From the NCBI GenBank assembly GCA_964502635.1, contig CAZCXI010000080.1:1-13756 (forward strand): DNA of 13,756 nt, read 5' to 3'. The notes under the pieces are model-generated. The model was not told where the DNA came from, did not search any database, and was given only the letters and a program-made list of their open reading frames with translations. The stretch's first letter is position 1; the number at the start of each line of letters is the position of its first letter. This DNA comes from C00003060 sp964502635 (GTDB lineage: Bacteria; Desulfobacterota; Desulfobacteria; Desulfobacterales; C00003060). Of the stretch, positions 5,727-12,844 are shown in pieces. The position numbers and the translations under genes were made by a program.

Positions 5727-7280
5727 TTATAAAGGCAAATTGTCGTGCTTTCTGGCAGGCATCCGGTCTTGTTTGTTTTTCAGGGATTCGAGGGCCTTGA
5801 TCAATTTTGGACGTGTTTGCTCCGGGAGGATAATTTCATCGATAAAGCCCCTTTCCGCAGCGCGGTACGGACTGGCAAAGGTCCTGCGGTATTCTTCGAT
5901 CAGCTCGGCTTCTTTCTTTGCGGGGTCCTCGGCTGCGTTGATTTCCTTTTTAAACACGATATTCACCGCCCCATCCGGTCCCATCACGGCGATCTCTGCT
6001 GAGGGATAAGCAAAATTGATGTCCCCCCACAGGTGTTTACTCGACATCACGATGTATGCCCCACCATAGGCCTTGCGGGTGATAACCGTTATCTTTGGAA
6101 CTACGGCCTCACAATAGGCATAGATGAGCTTGGCTCCGTGTTTGATGATCCCCCCAAATTCCTGAGCCGTACCAGGGAGGAATCCGGGCACGTCGCAGAA
6201 GGTCAGCAGCGGTATATTGAAACAATCGCAGAATCGAACAAAACGGGCCCCCTTGATGGACGCATTGACATCCAGACACCCCGCAAAGAAAGAGGGTTGG
6301 TTTGCCACCACCCCCACGGTCATGCCGTTTAATCTGGCAAAACCCACGATGATATTGGGCGCATACCGGGCCTGGACCTCAAAAAAATACTGGTTGTCAA
6401 TAACAGAGTTGATGATTTTTCGCATGTCATAAGGGTGCCTGGGATTATCCGGCACGACCTCCCGCAGCGCCATATCAATCCGGTTCGGGTCGTCCGTGGC
6501 CTCAACAGCAGGAGGGGCCTGCCGGTAATTCTGAGGCAGGAAGCTCAAAAGCTCACGAATCATGGCAAGGACTTGCTGGTCGTCTCCGCCCGAAAAATGG
6601 GCGACCCCGCTTGTGGCGTTGTGCGTCAGGGCTCCCCCCAGCTTCTCGGCAGTGACCTCCTCGTGGGTCACCGTCTTGATCACCTGGGGTCCTGTGATAA
6701 ACATATAGCTGCTCTTTTCAACCATGAAAATAAAATCGGTCAGGGCCGGCGAATACACGGCGCCGCCGGCACACGGACCCATGATGGCTGAAATCTGCGG
6801 GATCACGCCGCTCGACAGGACGTTTCGCATGAATATGTTTCCGTATCCAGCCAGACTCGATATGCCTTCCTGGATGCGGGCGCCCCCTGAATCGTTCATG
6901 CCGATCAGGGGCGCACCGTTCTTTCGGGCAAGGTCCATGACCTTGCAGATCTTTTCACTCACTGCAAAGCTCAGAGAGCCTCCCAATATGGTAAAGTCCT
7001 GGGCAAAGACATAGACCAACCGACCGTTGATGCGACCGTACCCCGTCACAACGCCGTCGCCTGGAAACCTTTTCTTGTCCATACCAAAATCCGTGGACTG
7101 GTGGAGGACGAATTTGTCCATCTCTTCAAAGCTGTCCTGGTCCAAGAGCTGATGAATGCGCTCCCGGGCAGTCCATTTGCCTTTTTTGTGTTGGACATCA
7201 ATCCGATCCTGGCCGCCACCGAGTTCAGCCTCTTTATTCTTTGAAATCAGTCTTTGAATCTTCTCTTCGTTCGATTTCAC
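5727..7280 (-). CDS. Biotin-dependent carboxyltransferase: methylmalonyl-CoA decarboxylase/transcarboxylase alpha or propionyl-CoA carboxylase beta
   Basis: A 517-residue acyl-CoA carboxyltransferase of the MmdA/PccB/transcarboxylase-12S family, moving a carboxyl group between methylmalonyl-CoA and biotin. Family marks run in order: DGVVTGYGRING (75-86), MNDSGGARIQEG (128-139), oxyanion-hole loop GPCAGGA (168-174), FITGPQV (194-200), ANQPSFFAGCLD (326-337), DVPGFLPG (363-370), second oxyanion loop KAYGGAY (403-409), and INFAYPSAEIAVMGPDGAVN (421-440). The start is GTG at 7280, with GGAG 7 nt upstream; two ATGs just before it are out of frame. A biotin carrier gene lies upstream, but no biotin carboxylase is in the window, so ATP-dependent propionyl-CoA carboxylase cannot be assumed. 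A transcarboxylase or sodium-pumping decarboxylase is equally possible; I therefore give no symbol. Confidence 0.9.
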   Translation of the reverse strand: MKSNEEKIQRLISKNKEAELGGGQDRIDVQHKKGKWTARERIHQLLDQDSFEEMDKFVLHQSTDFGMDKKRFPGDGVVTGYGRINGRLVYVFAQDFTILGGSLSFAVSEKICKVMDLARKNGAPLIGMNDSGGARIQEGISSLAGYGNIFMRNVLSSGVIPQISAIMGPCAGGAVYSPALTDFIFMVEKSSYMFITGPQVIKTVTHEEVTAEKLGGALTHNATSGVAHFSGGDDQQVLAMIRELLSFLPQNYRQAPPAVEATDDPNRIDMALREVVPDNPRHPYDMRKIINSVIDNQYFFEVQARYAPNIIVGFARLNGMTVGVVANQPSFFAGCLDVNASIKGARFVRFCDCFNIPLLTFCDVPGFLPGTAQEFGGIIKHGAKLIYAYCEAVVPKITVITRKAYGGAYIVMSSKHLWGDINFAYPSAEIAVMGPDGAVNIVFKKEINAAEDPAKKEAELIEEYRRTFASPYRAAERGFIDEIILPEQTRPKLIKALESLKNKQDRMPARKHDNLPL

Positions 7281-7304
7281 ATCATATCTCCACGGCCAAC
7301 CACC

Positions 7305-7571
7305 CGTAACTTCTCAATAACCTACGGCGACAGGTAGTTAAATTTGGAAATGTCTGACTGTCTGAGCACATTAGTGAGCCTTAAGAAAAAAGGGGCTTTC
7401 TGATCCTTTTTTCAAGGCTCATGAATTTCAAGTCCAAGGACCGGTTCTTAACGTCATCAATATCCTTTTTTCTTTAGGCTCACTTATAGCGAGTTTTAGA
7501 CGTTTTCAAATCTAATTGCCTGTCGGCGGGCCAATCTCAGCAGATTCCCCCGAACTTATTGAGAAGTTACG
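7305..7571. repeat. Family B palindromic MITE-like element (267 bp)
   Basis: Terminal inverted repeats of 16 bp are perfect: CGTAACTTCTCAATAA (7305-7320) and its complement (7556-7571). ACCACC flanks it at 7299-7304 and 7572-7577; counting the first CGT, the direct repeat is 9 bp. Inner arms pair again from the CGACAGG near 7328 with its complement near 7530, and through GTGAGCC..AAGAAAAAAGG. A secondary hairpin sits in the left arm: 7376-7393 pairs with 7405-7420. The family is unrelated in sequence to A and C. It separates the biotin carrier from the carboxyltransferase gene. Confidence 0.8.
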
Positions 7572-7644
7572 ACCACCCGTCCGATCACGTAACTCCAACA
7601 AAAAAACCGGCTTTAAGCTGCCATGTTTTGAAAAAGCTAAGCTG

Positions 7645-8097
7645 TTACGCTTCATCTATCACCAGGAGAATCTCGTCTGTGGACACACGGTCGCCCACCT
7701 TGACCCGGATTTCCTTCACGACCCCATTCACGGCTGCCGGAATCTCATTTTCCATCTTCATGGCCTCCATTTTCACCACAGGCATTCCAGCCACCACGCT
7801 ATCCCCAACAGCAACCATGATCTCCAATACCATGCCAGGCATTGGCGCAACGACCTGCCCCCCGGAAGGGACCGCCGCGATGGGCGGCAAGGGGGGCTCC
7901 GGGACTGCCGGCGATACCCTTTGCGTGTCACCAGCAGGTGGCGATGCTGGACGACCTGGGGAATGGCCCTCCGTCGTCTTTTTCACATCGATCTCATAGG
8001 GCCTGCCGTCCACCTTCACCACAGCCTGCTTGCCGTCAAATTTCTCAATATCTATCTTATAGTCCTTTCCCCCAACGGTCAGCTCAAATCTCTTCAT
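7645..8097 (-). CDS. Biotin carboxyl carrier protein (decarboxylase gamma / transcarboxylase 1.3S type)
   Basis: A 150-residue biotin carrier. Residues 1-40 form a short N-terminal segment (KRFELTVGGKDYKIDIEKF) like that of methylmalonyl-CoA decarboxylase gamma subunits and the transcarboxylase 1.3S subunit. A Pro/Ala-rich flexible linker spans about 45-78. The biotinyl domain spans about 79-150, with EAMKMEN at 111-117, so Lys114 is the biotinylated residue. VVAPMPGMV (82-90) is the usual start of the domain. The carrier would swing biotin to the carboxyltransferase encoded next on the same strand. The ATG at 8097 has weak signals (AAAGG 3 nt away, GGAG further up). It is the first gene of the metabolic cluster; 113 bp separate it from repeat A3. 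Confidence 0.9.
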   Translation of the reverse strand: MKRFELTVGGKDYKIDIEKFDGKQAVVKVDGRPYEIDVKKTTEGHSPGRPASPPAGDTQRVSPAVPEPPLPPIAAVPSGGQVVAPMPGMVLEIMVAVGDSVVAGMPVVKMEAMKMENEIPAAVNGVVKEIRVKVGDRVSTDEILLVIDEA

Positions 8098-8210
8098 ATG
8101 CCTTTACGCTCTCCATTTTTCTGATCATGGCCAGGTTTCTGAAACCCACTTGAAGCGCCCGGCCCTCAAAGGCGGGCCGACCCGGTTCCCGTTGTCAACT
8201 GCTTAAGGAT

Positions 8211-8421
8211 GATGGTTTCTTAAAAAGTCTTTTGTGAGCGAAATTGAGCATTTTGGGAAGAAAGCACTTGAGATATTCAGCGTTAAAAAATGCTAACTGT
8301 TTGAGGGTGTTAGCCCGAGTTGATCGCAAAACTTCACTGCGTGTTAGCATTTTAGCTGAGCACCTCAAGGGCGCCCAAAATGTTCACGGAGCGAGCAAAA
8401 TCGACTTTTTACGAAACCATC
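8211..8421 (+). repeat. Family A palindromic MITE-like element, copy A3 (211 bp)
   Basis: Same length and orientation as A2. Ends are GATGGTTTCTTAAAAAGTC and GACTTTTTACGAAACCATC. It keeps GTTAAAAAATGCTAAC / GTTAGCATTTTAGC and the asymmetric centre. AAGGAT flanks it at 8205-8210 and 8422-8427. It is more diverged from A1 and A2 than those two are from each other, for example in the CACTTGAGATATT and CACCTCAAGG blocks. It lies upstream of the biotin carrier gene, so an operon promoter could be inside or beyond it. Confidence 0.85.
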
Positions 8422-8425
8422 AAGG

Positions 8426-8578
8426 ATGAGTGATGTGTTGATCGAAGTTCGCCTTTTTCTGATTCGCTCACCCACCCCGCAGTCCCGGTGCTTTGGGGCA
8501 GCCAAGGCACTCGGTTTCGCGGTTCAGCTGGTGGGGAATTACACCTTCAGCCATGGCGACGAAGCGATTCGGCTGTGA
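8426..8578 (+). CDS. Possible small ORF, 50 residues, unrecognised
   Basis: An open frame that starts at the downstream edge of repeat A3 and reads MSDVLIEVRLFLIRSPTPQS at its start, then a GAAKALGFAVQLVG stretch and an ending HGDEAIRL. Composition and codon choice look coding-like, but I recognise no family. The AAGG before the ATG is too close for that start; GTG at 8435 or TTG at 8438 would have better spacing. An overlapping minus-strand frame, 8590-8468 (GTG start, AGGAG 7 nt upstream, 40 residues), competes for the same DNA. At most one is likely real; either could be the remnant of a longer gene. Confidence 0.25.
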   Translation: MSDVLIEVRLFLIRSPTPQSRCFGAAKALGFAVQLVGNYTFSHGDEAIRL

Positions 8579-8850
8579 AAGCCGAGTCACAAGCACTCTC
8601 CTATTGCAAAAGATATCAGTTGGTTCGCAGCCGACGGTTGGAATTATTCTGCATCATTTACCATAACCGAAAGATTTTGCAAGGCCAAAGTATCGCAGGT
8701 CTTCATTGACCTGGGGCGAGTCATCTGTTAGTTTCGTGACCGTAAAAATCCCAATCTTTTCCGGCGGTCCGCCTGAGAAGGAAATCAATTTAGAACCTTC
8801 GGCTTACGGCATCCAATCTCGTGGTTGCCGGTTGCTCAGCTGGAATCATC
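8579..8850. other. Gene-poor region upstream of the 178-residue protein
   Basis: I see no gene, tRNA or known riboswitch here. Weak promoter-like pairs exist, for example TTGACC at 8706-8711 with a poor TAGTTT 17 bp later, and a small GGCGGTCCGCC palindrome near 8763. None is strong enough to call. Confidence 0.4.
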
Positions 8851-9387
8851 ATGAGCAAGGTCATTGATCTTGAAGCCTATCGAGCCAAGTCGGTTGAGCA
8901 GAGAAGCTTCCGGCTCTGGTGTGAACGCTTTGGCGAACCATACGGGATACAGACCAGACTTGCTGATCTTTCAGACAGGGCTCTCTATTTCCTGGCCTTG
9001 CCCGGAGAGCAAACCGCCGTCGCCTTTTATGAATTGATCATGGGTATCCTCGGGTTTGGGGAGGCGCCAAGGTTCTATTATCTTCCGAATACTGATCAAA
9101 TGATGATCGTCGATATCCATATGTTTGTGGCAGACCAAGTCCGCTTTGAGATGATGCGCCGTTTGGGATGGCTCACCAGCTTTGCCGGCGAAAGATATAC
9201 CCTCCTTGAGATAGTTCAGGGCTTCGAGAAGATCAAGGCCCGATGCCAAGAAAAACCCCCGACACTCTCGGAGGCCCAGCCTGATTTCGACCTGTACAAC
9301 ACGCTGATGCATGGCGACAAAGAGGTATTCCTACGGCGCAGACTCCGGGAAGCCTTAGAGGCCTTTCGCGCCAGGCTTGCAACCTGA
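8851..9387 (+). CDS. Hypothetical protein, 178 residues
   Basis: I do not recognise a family. The protein appears soluble, with no signal peptide or membrane segment. It begins MSKVIDLEAYRAKS, a short N-terminal motif seen in many unrelated small proteins. The middle contains RALYFLALPGEQTAVAFYEL (43-62), GFGEAPRFYYLPN (68-80) and MMIVDIHMFVADQVRFEMMRRLGW (84-107), suggesting an alpha/beta fold. The C-terminus is charged and helical (KEVFLRRRLREALEAFRARL). Cysteines 24 and 132 are isolated. The ATG at 8851 is preferred to GTG at 8821 because of the family-like start and GGA 6 nt upstream; the support is modest. It stands alone on the plus strand and converges on the reductase-rhodanese gene. 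Confidence 0.75.
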   Translation: MSKVIDLEAYRAKSVEQRSFRLWCERFGEPYGIQTRLADLSDRALYFLALPGEQTAVAFYELIMGILGFGEAPRFYYLPNTDQMMIVDIHMFVADQVRFEMMRRLGWLTSFAGERYTLLEIVQGFEKIKARCQEKPPTLSEAQPDFDLYNTLMHGDKEVFLRRRLREALEAFRARLAT

Positions 9388-9424
9388 AGGCGGCCGCCCG
9401 GGGGGAGGCCTTCAAGCGCTTTTT
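9386..9424 (+). terminator. Possible rho-independent terminator after the hypothetical gene
   Basis: GAAGGC (9386-9391), overlapping the stop codon, pairs with GCCTTC (9408-9413), enclosing a very GC-rich loop. A run of five T follows at 9420-9424 after a 6-nt gap. The gap and the large loop make this imperfect. A separate 14-bp perfect palindrome GGCTGAATTCAGCC (9437-9450) covers the stop codon of the convergent gene. Confidence 0.35.
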
Positions 9425-9444
9425 CAGGGCACGGCCGGCTGAAT

Positions 9445-11124
9445 TCAGCCTTGGAAGGGCTCTTTCGCATAGGTCCAGCTGTTGATGCCGCCTGTCAGGG
9501 CCTTCACGTTTTTGAAGTCCTTCATGGAAAGCACACGGTTCCCCACATAAGATCGCAATCCCACGGCACAATAGAGGATGGTTTCCTTCTCAGGGTCCAG
9601 GTCGCGGATGCGATCCCGCAGGTCATCAATGGGGATGTGTATGGCCCCGGGGATAATGCCTGTTTTTTTCAACTCCCGCACAGTGCGTGTATCCACGAGG
9701 AGAAAATCATCTCCCCTTTTCACCTTCTGGTGCAGCTCGGCAGGGGTTATGGGAACCCAGTCTCCCACATAAAAATTCTGACCAACGGCCCCGGCGACAA
9801 TCACCGGATCTCTGGCCGCAGAATAGGGTGGGGCATAGGCAAGATCCAGTTGCAGCAGATCGTCCAAGGCCATACCATTGTAAATGGCCGTTGCCATAAC
9901 GTCGATCCTCTTGTCAACGCCCTTTTCTCCAACGACTTGCGCCCCCAGTAAGCGTCCGGTGGCTCGATCGGCAACTGTCTTGATCTGAAGCTCTTTGGCG
10001 TCGGGATAATAGCCCGCATGGTCTCCGGCAAGGACGTATGTGACGAGCGGGGAAAAGCCTTCCTTGACAGACTCGGCTTCGGAGAGACCGGTTTTAGCCA
10101 CAGCCAAGTCAAAAACTTTGACAATGACCGTGCCGGTGAAACCCTTGACAGCGACACTTCGTCCCATGGCGTTTGCCCCTGCTGCCCGTCCTTGCTTGTT
10201 GGCAGCTGATCCCATGGGGATCAGCGTGGGCTTGCCTGTCACCAGATTCAGGCTTTCCACGCAGTCTCCGGCAGCGAAAATACAGGGGTCGTCCGTTTGC
10301 ATGAGTTGGTTGACCGCGACGCCGCCACTCGGCCCGATGCTCAGGCCGGCCTCCTTTGCCAGTTTTGTGTTGGGTCTGATCCCTACCGACACAATCACAA
10401 GGTCGGCAGGCAGTTGACGGCCTGTGTTGGTGCGTATCCACCCCCGGCCATCTCGTTCTTCAATGCCGGCGACCTTCTCCGAGACATAGATGTTGACGCC
10501 CTTTTGCCGCAAGTGCCGGTCAACCACCTCGGCCATTTCCCTGTCCAGAAAGGAAAGTATTTGGGGCATGAATTCCACTACGGAGACCTTCGTCTTCTTC
10601 CGCACCAGGTTTTCCACGGTTTCAATGCCGACGAGACCGCCGCCGACCACCACCGCATTCTCTAGTTCCTTGTTCTTCAGGTGGGCGTAAATACGGTCGG
10701 TGTCCTCCAGGGTCTTCAAGGTAAAAACAAAGGAAAGATCCACCCCGGGGATGGGGGGAAGGATGGCAGTGGCGCCGGTCGCCAAGATGAGTCGGTTGTA
10801 GGCTTCTTCTGAAATGTCGCCCGTGGCGAGATTTCTGACAACGACTTTCTGCTTTTCGCGATCAATGCTGAGGACCTCGTGGCGGGTCTTCACCTCCACA
10901 TTGAAGCGCTTTTTGAAAAACTGGGCCGTAGTGATGAGCAGTTGCTTTCTTTCGGGTATGATGCCGGAAAGATAGTAGGGCAGGCCGCAAGTGGCGTAAG
11001 AGATATCCGGGCCCATCTCAAACATGACAATCTCCGCATCTTCATTGCACCGCCGAGCCTTGGCTGCGGCAGAGGCCCCTGCGGCAACACCCCCAACGAT
11101 GACGAGCTTCGTCTTGTTCATCAT
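9445..11124 (-). CDS. CoA-disulfide reductase / NAD(P)H persulfide reductase fused to a rhodanese domain
   Basis: A 559-residue fusion. Residues about 5-450 form an FAD- and NAD(P)H-dependent single-cysteine disulfide reductase: LVIVGGVAAGASAAAKARR (7-25) binds FAD. SYATCGLPYYLSG (42-54) places the redox Cys46. VVVGGGLVGIETVENL (158-173) binds the pyridine nucleotide, and IFAAGDCVE (282-290) is the second FAD contact. Residues about 458-555 form a rhodanese module with LVDTR (476-480), GAIHIP (493-498) and active loop CAVGLRS (519-525), Cys519. Characterised fusions reduce CoA disulfide, CoA persulfide or polysulfide with NADH, moving sulfane sulfur in the cytosol; substrate here is not fixed by sequence. 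The ATG at 11124 follows AGAGG by 7 nt. A family C palindrome occupies its upstream gap, separating it from queC. Confidence 0.92.
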   Translation of the reverse strand: MMNKTKLVIVGGVAAGASAAAKARRCNEDAEIVMFEMGPDISYATCGLPYYLSGIIPERKQLLITTAQFFKKRFNVEVKTRHEVLSIDREKQKVVVRNLATGDISEEAYNRLILATGATAILPPIPGVDLSFVFTLKTLEDTDRIYAHLKNKELENAVVVGGGLVGIETVENLVRKKTKVSVVEFMPQILSFLDREMAEVVDRHLRQKGVNIYVSEKVAGIEERDGRGWIRTNTGRQLPADLVIVSVGIRPNTKLAKEAGLSIGPSGGVAVNQLMQTDDPCIFAAGDCVESLNLVTGKPTLIPMGSAANKQGRAAGANAMGRSVAVKGFTGTVIVKVFDLAVAKTGLSEAESVKEGFSPLVTYVLAGDHAGYYPDAKELQIKTVADRATGRLLGAQVVGEKGVDKRIDVMATAIYNGMALDDLLQLDLAYAPPYSAARDPVIVAGAVGQNFYVGDWVPITPAELHQKVKRGDDFLLVDTRTVRELKKTGIIPGAIHIPIDDLRDRIRDLDPEKETILYCAVGLRSYVGNRVLSMKDFKNVKALTGGINSWTYAKEPFQG

Positions 11125-11156
11125 GTAATAACCTCTATTTCCCGAGCCATGATCTA

Positions 11157-11375
11157 AACGCGTTAGTAACGTTCAAAAATTGAGGCAAACCCCTCTAGCA
11201 GGCAGTCAAAGGGATAGGGAGGATCGCTGAACGTAGGCATACAGCCATTTCTATCTACACGAATGGCATACCTACTTAAAGGCATTGGATGCCGAAGAGA
11301 AGCGATTATCCCTATCCCGAGGTTGCTTATTCAAGAATAGACGATGCCACAACTTTTGAACGTTGCTAACAGGTT
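11157..11375. repeat. Family C long palindromic element (about 219 bp)
   Basis: Nested inverted repeats: GTTAGTAACGTTCAAAA (from 11162) pairs with its near-complement ending at 11370 (GAACGTTGCTAAC); GGGATAGGGAGGATCGCT (11211-11228) pairs with AGCGATTATCCCTATCCC (11301-11318); and the central GTAGGCATACAGCCATT (11233-11249) pairs with AATGGCATACCTAC (11262-11275). The ends are less certain than in families A and B; pairing extends weakly to 11157 and 11375. I see no clear flanking duplication. It is unrelated in sequence to families A and B and fills most of the gap between queC and the reductase gene. Confidence 0.75.
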
Positions 11376-11398
11376 GTGGCGAGACCATGGGCGCATCC

Positions 11399-12094
11399 TC
11401 AACCGACATAGTCTGTCGGGTCCGGGACACCCGCCTCCCTGAACCCTTTTCTTCTGAGGAGGCAACTATCGCAGTACCCACACGCCTTCCCCTCGGCCGA
11501 AGGATCGTAGCAACTATGGGTCATGCGGTAATCAACGCCCAATTCCATACCTTTTCGAATAATCTCCGCCTTTGTCATCTGGATGAGAGGCGTCCTGATC
11601 CTCGTTGGCGTCTGACCCTCCACACCCGCCTTTGTAGCCAGCTTGGCCAAGTGCTCAAATGCCTCAATGTATTCAGGGCGACAATCCGGGTAACCGCTGT
11701 AATCAATGGCGTTCACGCCGATGAAGATATCCGATGCGCCGATCACCTCGGCCCACGCCAGGGCACAGGAAAGAAAGATCGTATTCCGCCCCGGGACATA
11801 GGTAACCGGGATCCCTTGCTTCATTTGCTGATCGGTCCTGGCCTTCGGCACGTCAATAGCATCGGTGAGCGCGGAGCCGCCCATCCTTGCCAGGTCAATA
11901 TCGATGACCAGATGTTCCTTGGCACCCAGCGCCCTTGCCACCTTCTCGGCCGCCTCCAACTCCAGGCCGTGGCGCTGTCCATATCGAAAGCTGAGGCTAT
12001 GGATCTCGTAGCCCTCCTGCCTGGCCATGGCCATGGCTGTCGTGGAATCAATACCACCGCTGGAAAGCACAATGGCTTTGTTCTTCTTGCTCAT
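11399..12094 (-). CDS. queC: 7-cyano-7-deazaguanine (preQ0) synthase QueC
   Basis: Converts 7-carboxy-7-deazaguanine to preQ0 with ATP and ammonia, a cytosolic step in queuosine biosynthesis. The 231-residue protein has the usual QueC length. The PP-loop LSSGGIDSTTAMA (10-22) binds ATP. FRYGQRH (36-42) and YVPGRNTIFLS (99-109) are family motifs. The C-terminal zinc site is Cys195, Cys205, Cys208 and Cys211 in SCYDPS..CGYCDSC. It begins 14 nt after the queE stop codon, so the two are almost certainly cotranscribed and act consecutively. The ribosome binding site is poor, which suggests translational coupling to queE. QueD and FolE, the earlier steps, are not in the window. Confidence 0.95.
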   Translation of the reverse strand: MSKKNKAIVLSSGGIDSTTAMAMARQEGYEIHSLSFRYGQRHGLELEAAEKVARALGAKEHLVIDIDLARMGGSALTDAIDVPKARTDQQMKQGIPVTYVPGRNTIFLSCALAWAEVIGASDIFIGVNAIDYSGYPDCRPEYIEAFEHLAKLATKAGVEGQTPTRIRTPLIQMTKAEIIRKGMELGVDYRMTHSCYDPSAEGKACGYCDSCLLRRKGFREAGVPDPTDYVG

Positions 12095-12108
12095 GGGCTT
12101 TTATTGTC

Positions 12109-12756
12109 TCAGACCCCTCTTTGGCCAAGAGGCCAGATGATCTTGTGGACTTGCAGGTGGAGCCTCACGTCGAGATGATCTTCCAGGATCCATGCCGCCA
12201 ACGTCTCGGGCGCCATCCTGCCGAAGGCCGGTGAGAAGTGAACCGGATTTTTTCTGCAAAGGTCCGGATCGGTGAGACTGAGGATTTGTTTGGCATACTC
12301 ATAGTCGTCCCTGTCTGAAATGACAAATTTCACCTCGTCGCGGCCCGTCAACCTGAGCAGGTTCGTCAAATCGTTGTGTCTGGTCTGGCCGCTGAAGGGA
12401 CATTTGATGTCTACAATCTTGACGCAGCGGTCATCCACCCGGCTGATGTCCTGGCTCCCGTTGGTCTCCATCAGGGTCTCAAAGCCTTTTGCAAGCAAGC
12501 GATGTATCAGATCAGGCGTCTCCGTTTGCATCAAGGGTTCACCGCCCGTAACTTCGACAAGACGACACTGGTAAGCTGTGACCCGGCCGACAATATCGTC
12601 AATCTCCAGTGTTTCACCTTCCGTGTATGCATACGGCGTATCACAGTAAGAGCACCTGAGGTTGCATCCGGTCAGCCTGACAAAAACGCAGGGCTGGCCA
12701 CTGTAGGAGGATTCCCCCTGGATGCTGTAAAAGATTTCGTTAACTTTGAGAGCCAA
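12109..12756 (-). CDS. queE: 7-carboxy-7-deazaguanine synthase QueE (radical SAM)
   Basis: A radical S-adenosylmethionine enzyme that contracts 6-carboxytetrahydropterin to 7-carboxy-7-deazaguanine. VNEIFYSIQGES (5-16) is the QueE N-terminal motif. The iron-sulfur cluster motif CxxxCxxC is Cys31, Cys35 and Cys38 in TGCNLRCSYCDTPYA. VTGGEPLMQ (69-77) is the SAM-binding GGE motif, and METNGS (96-101) follows. The C-terminal VRLHLQVHKIIWP matches the family end. At 215 residues it is of normal size. The start is TTG at 12756, with GGAGG only 5 nt upstream; no ATG or GTG lies nearby in frame. It is followed at once by queC, and preceded by djlA with an 88-bp gap. Confidence 0.93.
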   Translation of the reverse strand: MALKVNEIFYSIQGESSYSGQPCVFVRLTGCNLRCSYCDTPYAYTEGETLEIDDIVGRVTAYQCRLVEVTGGEPLMQTETPDLIHRLLAKGFETLMETNGSQDISRVDDRCVKIVDIKCPFSGQTRHNDLTNLLRLTGRDEVKFVISDRDDYEYAKQILSLTDPDLCRKNPVHFSPAFGRMAPETLAAWILEDHLDVRLHLQVHKIIWPLGQRGV

Positions 12757-12844
12757 CTATTCCTCCCAATAAGAAGCCCCGGCATCCGGCCAAGCCAACC
12801 CCTGATTATCGCAGAAAGTTGGAGCAAAGCAAGGAAGCTTTATT

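Noticed and set aside
8480..8560. Possible riboswitch or tRNA-like fold
   Set aside because: No cobalamin B12 box, no tRNA T-loop signature and no consistent cloverleaf could be found.
11363..12178. 271-residue plus-strand open frame
   Set aside because: Antisense to queC, whose PP-loop and zinc cysteines are intact; no family resemblance.
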